From contig CM057141.1 in the NCBI GenBank assembly GCA_029964075.1, positions 14,260,001 to 14,324,000 of the forward strand: a DNA stretch of 64,000 nt, read 5' to 3'. Below the pieces are notes generated by a model that was not told the DNA's origin, made no database searches, and saw nothing but the letters and a program-made list of their open reading frames with translations. The position numbers and the translations under genes were made by a program. Position 1 is the stretch's first letter. Every line of letters begins with the position of its first letter. Origin of the DNA: Patiria pectinifera. Taxonomy: Eukaryota > Echinodermata > Asteroidea > Valvatida > Asterinidae. Below, piece after piece: positions 1-13,200 of the stretch.

Positions 1-755
1 GGTACCTTAACATGGATGGATTTTGACAAACTATAGCTTGTTGCATAGCGGATGAATAGGCCAACAAGCTGACAGATCGGCAAGGCTTCAGACTTGAAAC
101 TTTTGGAGTGAGCCCCAGACGTAGGTACATGATGCCCCAGTTTCGTTTTTGTGCAGTAAGTCCCATAGCAAGGGCTGTCAGCGCCAGCCGACATGGCTCT
201 CATGTGTCGCGGTCTAAAGGTACCTTAACATGGATGGATTTTGACAAACTATAGCTTGTTGCATAGCGGATGAATAGGCCAACAAGCTGACAGATCGGCA
301 AGGCTTCAGACTTGAAACTTTTGGAGTGAGCCCCAGACGTAGGTACATGATGCCCCCAGTTTCGTTTTTGTGCAGTAAGTCCCATAGCAAGGGCTGTCAG
401 CGCCAGCCGACATGGCTCTCATGTGTCGCGGTCTAAAGGTACCTTAACATGGATGGATTTTGACAAACTATAGCTTGTTGCATAGCGGATGAATAGGCCA
501 ACAAGCTGACAGATCGGCAAGGCTTCAGACTTGAAACTTTTGGAGTGAGCCCCAGACGTAGGTACATGATGCCCCAGTTTCGTTTTTGTGCAGTAAGTCC
601 CATAGCAAGGGCTGTCAGCGCCAGCCGACATGGCTCTCATGTGTCGCGGTCTAAAGGTACCTTAACATGGATGGATTTTGACAAACTATAGCTTGTTGCA
701 TAGCGGATGAATAGGCCAACAAGCTGACAGATCGGCAAGGCTTCAGACTTGCAAC

Positions 756-1255
756 NNNNNNNNNNNNNNNNNNNNNNNNNNNNNNNNNNNNNNNNNNNNN
801 NNNNNNNNNNNNNNNNNNNNNNNNNNNNNNNNNNNNNNNNNNNNNNNNNNNNNNNNNNNNNNNNNNNNNNNNNNNNNNNNNNNNNNNNNNNNNNNNNNNN
901 NNNNNNNNNNNNNNNNNNNNNNNNNNNNNNNNNNNNNNNNNNNNNNNNNNNNNNNNNNNNNNNNNNNNNNNNNNNNNNNNNNNNNNNNNNNNNNNNNNNN
1001 NNNNNNNNNNNNNNNNNNNNNNNNNNNNNNNNNNNNNNNNNNNNNNNNNNNNNNNNNNNNNNNNNNNNNNNNNNNNNNNNNNNNNNNNNNNNNNNNNNNN
1101 NNNNNNNNNNNNNNNNNNNNNNNNNNNNNNNNNNNNNNNNNNNNNNNNNNNNNNNNNNNNNNNNNNNNNNNNNNNNNNNNNNNNNNNNNNNNNNNNNNNN
1201 NNNNNNNNNNNNNNNNNNNNNNNNNNNNNNNNNNNNNNNNNNNNNNNNNNNNNNN
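756..1255. other. assembly gap (500 N)
   Basis: Exactly 500 N interrupt a monomer. The KpnI sites on either side (656 and 1382) are 726 bp apart, which is not a multiple of 218-219, so 500 is probably a placeholder. The true number of missing monomers is unknown. Satellite continues in the same orientation on both sides. Confidence 0.98.
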
Positions 1256-4200
1256 CTTGAAACTTTTGGAGTGAGCCCCAGACGTAGGTACATGATGCCC
1301 CAGTTTCGTTTTTGTGCAGTAAGTCCCATAGCAAGGGCTGTCAGCGCCAGCCGACATGGCTCTCATGTGTCGCGGTCTAAAGGTACCTTGACATGGATGG
1401 ATTTTGATAAACTATAGCTTGTTGCATAGCGGATGAATAGGCCAACAAGCTGACAAATCGGCAAGGCTTCAGACTTGAAACTTTGGAGTGAGCCTCAGAC
1501 GTAGGTACATGATGCCCCCAGTTTCGTTTTTGTGCAGTAAGTCCCATAGCAAGGGCTGTCAGCGCCAGCCGACATGGCTCTCATGTGTCGCGGTCTAAAG
1601 GTACCTTAACATGGATGGATTTTGACAAACTATAGCTTGTTGCATAGCGGATGAATAGGCCAACAAGCTGACAAATCGGCAAGGCTTCAGACTTGAAACT
1701 TTTGGAGTGAGCCCCAGACGTAGGTACATGATGCCCCAGTTTCGTTTTTGTGCAGTAAGTCCCATAGCAAGGGCTGTCAGCGCCAGCCGACATGGCTCTC
1801 ATGTGTCGCGGTCTAAAGGTACCTTAACATGGATGGATTTTGACAAACTATAGCTTGTTGCATAGCGGATGAATAGGCCAACAAGCTGACAAATCGGCAA
1901 GGCTTCAGACTTGAAACTTTTGGAGTGAGTCCCAGACGTAGGTACATGATGCCCCAGTTTCGTTTTTGTGCAGTAAGTCCCATAGCAAGGGCTGTCAGCG
2001 CCAGCCGACATGGCTCTCATGTGTCGCGGTCTAAAGGTACCTTAACATGGATGGATTTTGACAAACTATAGCTTGTTGCATAGCGGATGAATAGGCCAAC
2101 AAGCTGACAAATCGGCAAGGCTTCAGACTTGAAAACTTTGGAGTGAGCCCCAGACGTAGGTACATGATGCCCCCAGTTTCGTTTTGTGCAGTAAGTCCCA
2201 TAGCAAGGGCTGTCAGCGCCAGCCGACATGGCTCTCATGTGTCGCGGTCTAAAGGTACCTTAACATGGATGGATTTTGACAAACTATAGCTTGTTGCATA
2301 GCGGATGAATAGGCCAACAAGCTGACAAATCGGCAAGGCTTCAGACTTGAAACTTTTGGAGTGAGCCCCAGACGTAGGTACATGATGCCCCAGTTTCGTT
2401 TTTGTGCAGTAAGTCCCATAGCAAGGGCTGTCAGCGCAAGCCGACATGGCTCTCATGTGTCGCAGTCTAAAGGTACCTTAACATGGATGGATTTTGACAA
2501 ACTATAGCTTCTTGCATAGCGGATGAACAGGCCAACAAGCTGACAAATCGGCAAGGCTTCAGACTTGAAATATTTTGAGTGAGCCCCAGACGTAGGTAAA
2601 TGATGCCCCTAGTTTCGTTTTGTGCAGTAAGTCCCATAGCAAGGGCTGTCAGCGCCAGCCGACATGGCTCTCATGTGTCGCGGTCTAAAGGTACCTTAAC
2701 ATGGATGGATTTTGACAAACTATAGCTTGTTGCATAGCGGATGAATAGGCCAACAAGCTGACAAATCGGCAAGGCTTCAGACTTGAAACTTTTGGAGTGA
2801 GCCCCAGACGTAGGTACATGATGCCCCCAGTTTCGTTTTTGTGCAGTAAGTCCCATAGCAAGGGCTGTCAGCGCCAGCCGACATGGCTCTCATGTGTCGC
2901 GGTCTAAAGGTACCTTAACATGGATGGATTTTGACAAACTATAGCTTGTTGCATAGCGGATGAATAGGCCAACAAGCTGACAAATCGGCAAGGCTTCAGA
3001 CTTGAAATTTTTTGGAGTGAGCCCCAGACGTAGGTACATGATGCCCCCAGTTTCGTTTTTGTGCAGTAAGTCCCATAGCAAGGGCTGTCAGCGCCAGCCG
3101 ACATGGCTCTCATGTGTCGCGGTCTAAAGGTACCTTAACATGGATGGATTTTGACAAACTATAGCTTGTTGCATAGCGGATGAATAGGCCAACAAGCTGA
3201 CAAATCGGCAAGGCTTCAGACTTGAAACTTGTGGAGTGAGCGCCAGACGTAGGTACATGATGCCCCCAGTTTCGTTTTTGTGCAGTAAGTCCCATAGCAA
3301 GGGCTGTCAGCGACAGCCGACATGGCTCTCATGTGTCGCGGTCTAAGGATACCTTAACATGGATGGATTTTGACAAACTATAGCTTGTTGCATAGCGGAT
3401 GAATAGGCCAACAAACTGACAAATCGGCAAGGCTTCAGACTTGAAACTTTTGGAGTGAGACCCAGACGTAGGTACATGATGCCCCCAGTTTCGTTTGAGT
3501 GCAGTAAGTCCCATAGCAAGGGCTGTCAGCGCCAGCCGACATGGCTCTCATGTGTCGCGGTCTAAAGGTACCTTAACATGGATGGATTTTGACAAACTAT
3601 AGCTTGTTGCATAGCGGATGAATAGGCCAACAAGCTGACAAATCGGCAAGGCTTCAGACTTGAAACTTTTGGAGTGAGCCCCAGACGTAGGTACATGATG
3701 CCCCCAGTTTCGTTTTTGTGCAGTAAGTCCCATAGCAAGGGCTGTCAGCGCCAGCCGACATGGCTCTCATGTGTCGCGGTCTAAAGGTACCTTAACATGG
3801 ATGGATTTTGACAAACTATAGCTTGTTGCATAGCGGATGAATAGGCCAACAAGCTGACAAATCGGCAAGGCTTCAGACTTGAAACTTTTGGAGTGAGCCC
3901 CAGACGTAGGTACATGATGCCCCAGTTTCGTTTTTGTGCAGTAAGTCCCATAGCAAGGGCTGTCAGCGCCAGCCGACATGGCTCTCATGTGTCGCGGTCT
4001 AAAGGTACCTTAACATGGATGGATTTTGACAAACTATAGCTTGTTGCATAGCGGATGAATAGGCCAACAAGCTGACAAATCGGCAAGGCTTCAGACTTGA
4101 AACTGTTGGAGTGAGCCCCAGACTTAGGTACATGATGCCCCCTGTTCCGTTTTTGTGCAGTAAGTCCCATAGCAAGGGCTGTCAGCGCCAGCCGACATGG

Positions 4201-7200
4201 CTCTCATGTGTCGCGGTCTAAAGGTACCTTAACATGGATGGATTTTGACAAACTATAGCTTGTTGCATAGCGGATGAATAGGCCAACAAGCTGACAAATC
4301 GGCAAGGCTTCAGACTTGAAACTTTGGAGTGAGCCCCAGACGTAGGTACATGATGCCCCCAGTTTCGTTTTTGTGCAGTAAGTCCCATAGCAAGGGCTGT
4401 CAGCGCCAGCCGACATGGCTCTCATGTGTCGCGGTCTAAAGGTACCTTAACATGGATGGATTTTGACAAACTATAGCTTGTTGCATAGCGGATGAATAGG
4501 CCAACAAGCTGACAAATCGGCAAGGCTTCAGACTTGAAACTTTTGGAGTGAGCCCCAGACGTAGGTACATGATGCCCCCAGTTTCGTTTTTGTGCAGTAA
4601 GTCCCATAGCAAGGGCTGTCAGCGCCAGCCGACATGGCTCTCATGTGTCGCGGTCTAAAGGTACCTTAACATGGATGGATTTTGACAAACTATAGCTTGT
4701 TGCATAGCGGATGAATAGGCCAACAAGCTGACAAATCGGCAAGGCTTCAGACTTGAAACTTTGGAGTGAGCCCCAGACGTAGGTACATGATGCCCCCAGT
4801 TTCGTTTTTGTGCAGTAAGTCCCATAGCAAGGGCTGTCAGCGCCAGCCGACATGGCTCTCATGTGTCGCGGTCTAAAGGTACCTTAACATGGATGGATTT
4901 TGACAAACTATAGCTTGTTGCATAGCGGATGAATAGGCCAACAAGCTGACAAATCGGCAAGGCTTCAGACTTGAAACTTTTGGAGTGAGCCCCAGACGTA
5001 GGTACATGATTCCACCATGTTTCGTTTTTGTGCAGTAAGTCCCATAACAAGGGCTGTCAGCGCCAGCCGACATGGCTCTCATGTGTCGCCGTCTAAAGGT
5101 ACCTTAACATGGATGGATTTTGACAAACTATAGCTTGTTGCATAGCGGATGAATAGGCCAACAAGCTGACAAATCGGCAAGGCTTCAGACTTGAAACTTT
5201 TGGAGTGAGCCCCAGACGTAGGTACATGATGCCCCCAGTTTCGTTTTTGTGCAGTAAGTCCCATAGCAAGGGCTGTCAGCGCCAGCCGACATGGCTCTCA
5301 TGTGTCGCGGTCTAAAGGTACCTTAACATGGATGGATTTTGACAAACTATAGCTTGTTGCATAGCGGATGAATAGGCCAACAAGCTGACAAATCGGCAAG
5401 GCTTCAGACTTGAAACTTTTGGAGTGAGCCCCAGACGTAGGAACATGATGCCCCAGTTTCGTTTTTGTGCAGTAAGTCCCATAGCAAGGGCTGTCAGCGC
5501 CAGCCGACATGGCTCTCATGTGTCGCGGTCTAAAGGTACCTTAACATGGATGGATTTTGACAAACTATAGCTTGTTGCATAGCGGATGAATAGGCCAACA
5601 AGCTGACAAATCGGCAAGGCTTCAGACTTGAAACTTTTGGAGTGAGCCCCAGACGTAGGTACATGATGCCCCAGTTTCGTTTTTGTGCAGTAAGTCCCAT
5701 AGCAAGGGCTGTCAGCGCCAGCCGACATGGCTCTCATGTGTCGCGGTCTAAAGGTACCTTAACATGGATGGATTTTGACAAACTATAGCTTGTTGCATAG
5801 CGGATGAATAGGCCAACAAGCTGACAAATCGGCAAGGCTTCAGACTTGAAACTTTGGAGTGAGCCCCAGACGTAGGTACATGATGCCCCCAGTTTCGTTT
5901 TTGTGCAGTAAGTACCATAGCAAGGGCTGTCAGCGCCAGCCGACATGGCTCTCTAAAGGTACCTTAACATGGATGGATTTTGACAAACTATAGCTTGTTG
6001 CATAGCGGATGAATAGGCCAACAAGCTGACAAATCGGCAAGGCTTCAGACTTGAAACTTTTGGAGTGAGCCCAGACGTAGGTACATGATGCCCCAGTTTC
6101 GTTTTTGTGCAGTAAGTCCCATAGCAAGGGCTGTCAGCGCCAGCCGACATGGCTCTCATGTGTCGCGGTCTAAAGGTACCTTAACATGGATGGATTTTGA
6201 CAAACTATAGCTTGTTGCATAGCGGATGAATAGGCCAACAAGCTGACAAATCGGCAAGGCTTCAGACTTGAAACTGTTGGAGTGAGCCCCAGACGTAGGT
6301 ACATGATGCCCCCAGTTTCGTTTTTGTGCAGTAAGTCCCATAGCAAGGGCTGTCAGCGCCAGCCGACATGGCTCTCATGTGTCGCGGTCTAAAGGTACCT
6401 TAACATGGATGGATTTTGACAAACTATAGCTTGTTGCATAGCGGATGAATAGGCCAACAAGCTGACAAATCGGCAAGGCTTCAGACTTGAAACTTTGGAG
6501 TGAGCCCCAGACGTAGGTACATGATGCCCCAGGTTTCGTTTTTGTGCAGTAAGTCCCATAGCAAGGGCTGTCAGCGCCAGCCGACATGGCTCTCATGTGT
6601 CGCGGTCTAAAGGTACCTTAACATGGATGGATTTTGACAAACTATAGCTTGTTGCATAGCGGATGAATAGGCCAACAAGCTGACAAATCGGCAAGGCTTC
6701 AGACTTGAAACTTTTGGAGTGAGCCCCAGACGTAGGTACATGATGCCCCAGTTTCGTTTTTGTGCAGTAAGTCCCATAGCAAGGGCTGTCAGCGCCAGCC
6801 GACATGGCTCTCATGTGTCGCGGTCTAAAGGTACCTTAACATGGATGGATTTTGACAAACTATAGCTTGTTGCATAGCGGATGAATAGGCCAACAAGCTG
6901 ACAAATCGGCAAGGCTTCAGACTTGAAACTTTTGGAGTGAGCCCCAGACGTAGGTACATGATGCCCCCAGTTTCGTTTTTGTGCAGTAAGTCCCATAGCA
7001 AGGGCTGTCAGCGCCAGCCGACATGGCTCTCATGTGTCGCGGTCTAAAGGTACCTTAACATGGATGGATTTTGACAAACTATAGCTTGTTGCATAGCGGA
7101 TGAATAGGCCAACAAGCTGACAAATCGGCAAGGCTTCAGACTTGAAACTTTTGGAGTGAGCCCCAGACGTAGGTACATGATGCCTCAGTTTCGTTTTTGT

Positions 7201-10200
7201 GCAGTAAGTCCCATAGCAAGGGCTGTCAGCGCCAGCCGACATGGCTCTCATGTGTCGCGGTCTAAAGGTACCTTAACATGGATGGATTTTGACAAACTAT
7301 AGCTTGTTGCATAGCGGATGAATAGGCCAACAAGCTGACAAATCGGCAAGGCTTCAGACTTGAAACTTTTGGAGTGAGCCCCAGACGTAGGTACATGATG
7401 CCCCAGTTTCGTTTTTGTGCAGTAAGTCCCATAGCAAGGGCTGTCAGCGCCAGCCGACATGGCTCTCATGTGTCGTGGTCTAAAGGTACCTTAACATGGA
7501 TGGATTTTGACAAACTATAGCTTGTTGCATAGCGGATGAATAGGCCAACATGCTGACAAAACGGCAAGGCTTCAGACTTGAAACTTTTGGAGTGAGTGCC
7601 AGACGTAGGTACATGATGCCCCCAGTTTCCTTTTGGTGCAGTAAGTGCCATAGCAAGGGCTGTCAGCGCCAGCCGACATGGCTCTCATGTGTCGCGGTCT
7701 AAAGGTACCTTAACATGGATGGATTTTGACAAACTATAGCTTGTTGCATAGCGGATGAATAGGCCAACAAGCTGACAAATCGGCAAGGCTTCAGACTTGA
7801 AACTTTTGGAGTGAGCCCCAGACGTAGGTACATGATGCCCCCAGTTTCGTTTTTGTGCAGTAAGTCCCATAGCAAGGGCTGTCAGCGCCAGCCGACATGG
7901 CTCTCATGTGTCGCGGTCTAAAGGTACCTTAACATGGATGGATTTTGACAAACTATAGCTTGTTGCATAGCGGATGAATAGGCCAACAAGCTGACAAATC
8001 GGCAAGGCTTCAGACTTGAAACTTTTGGAGTGAGCCCCAGACGTAGGTACATGATGCCCCAGTTTCGTTTTTGTGCAGTAAGTCCCATAGCAAGGGCTGT
8101 CAGCGCCAGCCGACATGGCTCTCATGTGTCGCGGTCTAAAGGTACCTTAACATGGATGGATTTTGACAAACTATAGCTTGTTGCATAGCGGATGAATAGG
8201 CCAACAAGCTGACAAATCGGCAAGGCTTCAGACTTGAAACTTTTGGAGTGAGCCTCAGACGTAGGTACATGATGCCCCCAGTTTCGTTTTTGTGCAGTAA
8301 GTCCCATAGCAAGGGCTGTCAGCGCCAGCCGACATGGCTCTCATGTGTCGCGGTCTAAAGGTACCTTAACATGGATGGATTTTGACAAACTATAGCTTGT
8401 TGCATAGCGGATGAATAGGCCAACAAGCTGACAAATCGGCAAGGCTTCAGACTTGAAACTTTTGGAGTGAGCCCCAGACGTAGGTACATGATGCCCCCAG
8501 TTTCGTTTTGTGCAGTAAGTCCCATAGCAAGGGCTGTCAGCGCCAGCCGACATGGCTCTCATGTGTCGCGGTCTAAAGGTACCTTAACATGGATGGATTT
8601 TGACAAACTATAGCTTGTTGCATAGCGGATGAATAGGCCAACAAGCTGACAAATCGGCAAGGCTTCAGACTTGAAACTTTTGGAGTGAGCCCCAGACGTA
8701 GGTACATGATGCCCCAGTTTCGTTTTTGTGCAGTAAGTCCCATAGCAAGGGCTGTCAGCGCCAGCCGACATGGCTCTCATGTGTCGCGGTCTAAAGGTAC
8801 CTTAACATGGATGGATTTTGACAAACTATAGCTTGTTGCATAGCGGATGAATAGGCCAACAAGCTGACAAATCGGCAAGGCTTCAGACTTGAAACTTTGG
8901 AGTGAGCCCCAGACGTAGGTACATGATGCCCCCAGTTTCGTTTTTGTGCAGTAAGTCCCATAGCAAGGGCTGTCAGCGCCAGCCGACATGGCTCTCATGT
9001 GTCGCAGTCTAAAGGTACCTTAACATGGATGGATTTTGACAAACTATAGCTTCTTGCATAGCGGATGAACAGGCCAACAAGCTGACAAATCGGCAAGGCT
9101 TCAGACTTGAAATATTTTGAGTGAGCCCCAGACGTAGGTACATGATGCCCCTTGTTTCGTTTTTGTGCAGTAAGTTCCATAGCAAGGGCTGTCAGCGCCA
9201 GCCGACATGGCTCTCATGTGTCGCGGTCTAAAGGTACCTTAACATGGATGGATTTTGACAAACTATAGCTTGTTGCATAGCGGATGAATAGGCCAACAAG
9301 CTGACAAATCGGCAAGGCTTCAGACTTGAAACTTTTGGAGTGAGCCCCAGACGTAGGTACATGATGCCCCCAGTTTCGTTTTTGTGCAGTAAGTCCCATA
9401 GCAAGGGCTGTCAGCGCCAGCCGACATGGCTCTCATGTGTCGCGGTCTAAAGGTACCTTAACATGGATGGATTTTGACAAACTATAGCTTGTTGCATAGC
9501 GGATGAATAGGCCAACAAGCTGACAGATCGGCAAGGCTTCAGACTTGAAACATTTGGAGTGAGTCCCAGACGTAGGTACATGATGCCCCCAGTTTCGTTT
9601 GTGTACAGTAAGTCCCATAGCAAGGGCTGTCAGCGCCAGCCGACATGGCTCTCATGTGTCGCGGTCTAAAGGTACCTTAACATGGATGGATTTTGACAAA
9701 CTATAGCTTGTTGCATAGCGGATGAATAGGCCAACAAGCTGACAAATCGGCAAGGCTTCAGACTTGAAACTTTGGAGTGAGCCCCAGACGTAGGTACATG
9801 ATGCCCCCAGTTTCGTTTTTGTGCAGTAAGTCCCATAGCAAGGGCTGTCAGCGCCAGCCGACATGGCTCTCATGTGTCGCGGTCTAAAGGTACCTTAACA
9901 TGGATGGATTTTGACAAACTATAGCTTGTTGCATAGCGGATGAATAGGCCAACAAGCTGACAAATCGGCAAGGCTTCAGACTTGAAACTTTTGGAGTGAG
10001 CCCCAGACGTAGGTACATGATGCCCCCAGTTTCGTTTTTGTGCAGTAAGTCCCATAGCAAGGGCTGTCAGCGCCAGCCGACATGGCTCTCATGTGTCGCG
10101 GTCTAAAGGTACCTTAACATGGATGGATTTTGACAAACTATAGCTTGTTGCATAGCGGATGAATAGGCCAACAAGCTGACAAATCGGCAAGGCTTCAGAC

Positions 10201-13200
10201 TTGAAACTTTTGGAGTGAGCCTCAGACGTAGGTACATGATGCCCCCAGTTTCGTTTTTGTGCAGTAAGTCCCATAGCAAGGGCTGTCAGCGCCAGCCGAC
10301 ATGGCTCTCATGTGTCGCGGTCTAAAGGTACCTTAACATGGATGGATTTTGACAAACTATAGCTTGTTGCATAGCGGATGAATAGGCCAACAAGCTGACA
10401 AATCGGCAAGGCTTCAGACTTGAAACTTTTGGAGTGAGCCCCAGACGTAGGTACATGATGCCCCCAGTTTCGTTTTTGTGCAGTAAGTCCCATAGCAAGG
10501 GCTGTCAGCGCCAGCCGACATGGCTCTCATGTGTCGCGGTCTAAAGGTACCTTAACATGGATGGATTTTGACAAACTATAGCTTGTTGCATAGCGGATGA
10601 ATAGGCCAACAAGCTGACAAATCGGCAAGGCTTCAGACTTGAAACTTTTGGAGTGAGCCCCAGACGTAGGTACATGATGCCCCCAGTTTCGTTTTTGTGC
10701 AGTAAGTCCCATAGCAAGGGCTGTCAGCGCCAGCCGACATGGCTCTCATGTGTCGCGGTCTAAAGGTACCTTAACATGGATGGATTTTGACAAACTATAG
10801 CTTGTTGCATAGCGGATGAATAGGCCAACAAGCTGACATCGGCAAGGCTTCAGACTTGAAACTTTTGGAGTGAGCCCCAGACGTAGGTACATGATGCCCC
10901 CAGTTTCGTTTTTGTGCAGTAAGTCCCATAGCAAGGGCTGTCAGCGCCAGCCGACATGGCTCTCATGTGTCGCGGTCTAAAGGTACCTTAACATGGATGG
11001 ATTTTGACAAACTATAGCTTGTTGCATAGCGGATGAATAGGCCAACAAGCTGACAAATCGGCAAGGCTTCAGACTTGAAACTTGTGGAGTGAGCCCCAGA
11101 CGTAGGTACATGATGCCCCCAGTTTCGTTTTTGTGCAGTAAGTCCCATAGCAAGGGCTGTCAGCGCCAGCCGACATGGCTCTCATGTGTCGCGGTCTAAA
11201 GGTACCTTAACATGGATGGATTTTGACAAACTATAGCTTGTTGCATAGCGGATGAATAGGCCAACAAGCTGACAAATCGGCAAGGCTTCAAACTTGAAAC
11301 TTCTGGAGTGAGCCCCAGACGTAGGTACATGATGCCCCAGTTTCGTTTTTGTGCAGTAAGTCCCATAACAAGGGCTGTCAGCGCCAGCCGACATGGCTCT
11401 CATGTGTCGCGGTCTAAAGGTACCTTAACATGGATGGATTTTGACAAACTATAGCTTGTTGCATAGCGGATGAATAGGCCAACAAGCTGACAAATCGGCA
11501 AGGCTTCAGACTTGAAACTTTGGAGTGAGCCCCAGACGTAGGTACATGATGCCCCCAGTTTCGTTTTTGTGCAGTAAGTCCCATAGCAAGGGCTGTCAGC
11601 GCCAGCCGACATGGCTCTCATGTGTCGCGGTCTAAAGGTACCTTAACATGGATGGATTTTGACAAACTATAGCTTGTTGCATAGCGGATGAATAGGCCAA
11701 CAAGCTGACAAATCGGCAAGGCTTCAGACTTGAAACTTTGGAGTGAGCCCCAGACGTAGGTACATGATGCCCCCAGTTTCGTTTTTGTGCAGTAAGTCCC
11801 ATAGCAAGGGCTGTCAGCGCCAGCCGACATGGCTCTCATGTGTCGCGGTCTAAAGGTACCTTAACATGGATGGATTTTGACAAACTATAGCTTGTTGCAT
11901 AGCGGATGAATAGGCCAACAAGCTGACAAATCGGCAAGGCTTCAGACTTGAAACTTTTGGAGTGAGCCCCAGACGTAGGTACATGATGCCCCCAGTTTCG
12001 TTTTTGTGCAGTAAGTCCCATAGCAAGGGCTGTCAGCGCCAGCCGACATGGCTCTCATGTGTCGCGGTCTAAAGGTACCTTAACATGGATGGATTTTGAC
12101 AAACTATAGCTTGTTGCATAGCGGATGAATAGGCCAACAAGCTGACAAATCGGCAAGGCTTCAGACTTGAAAACTTTGGAGTGAGCCCCAGACGTAGGTA
12201 CATGATGCCCCCAGTTTCGTTTTTGTGCAGTAAGTCCCATAGCAAGGGCTGTCAGCGCCAGCCGACATGGCTCTCATGTGTCGCGGTCTAAAGGTACCTT
12301 AACATGGATGGATTTTGACAAACTATAGCTTGTTGCATAGCGGATGAATAGGCCAACAAGCTGACAAATCGGCAAGGCTTCAGACTTGAAACTTTTGGAG
12401 TAAGCCCCAGACGTAGGTACATGATGCCCCAGTTTCGTTTTGTGCAGTAAGTCCCATAGCAAGGGCTGTCAGCGCCAGCCGACATGGCTCTCATGTGTCG
12501 CGGTCTAAAGGTACCTTAACATGGATGGATTTTGACAAACTATAGCTTGTTGCATAGCGGATGAATAGGCCAACAAGCTGACAAATCAGCAAGGCTTCAG
12601 ACTTGAAACTTTTGGAGTGAGCCCCAGACGTAGGTACATGATGCCCCAGTTTCGTTTTTGTGCAGTAAGTCCCATAGCAAGGGCTGTCAGCGCCAGCCGA
12701 CATGGCTCTCATGTGTCGCGGTCTAAAGGTACCTTAACATGGATGGATTTTGACAAACTATAGCTTGTTGCATAGCGGATGAATAGGCCAACAAGCTGAC
12801 AAATCGGCAAGGCTTCAGACTTGAAACTTTTGGAGTGAGCCCCAGACGTAGGTACATGATGCCCCCAGTTTCGTTTTTGTGCAGTAAGTCCCATAGCAAG
12901 GGCTGTCAGCGCCAGCCGACATGGCTCTCATGTGTCGCGGTCTAAAGGTACCTTAACATGGATGGATTTTGACAAACTATAGCTTGTTGCATAGCGGATG
13001 AATAGGCCAACAAGCTGACAAATCGGCAAGGCTTCAGACTTGAAACTTCTTGAGTGAGCCCCAGACGTAGGTACATGATGCCCCCAGTTTCGTTTTGTGC
13101 AGTAAGTCCCATAGCAAGGGCTGTCAGCGCCAGCCGACATGGCTCTCATGTGTCGCGGTCTAAAGGTACCTTAACATGGATGGATTTTGACAAACTATAG

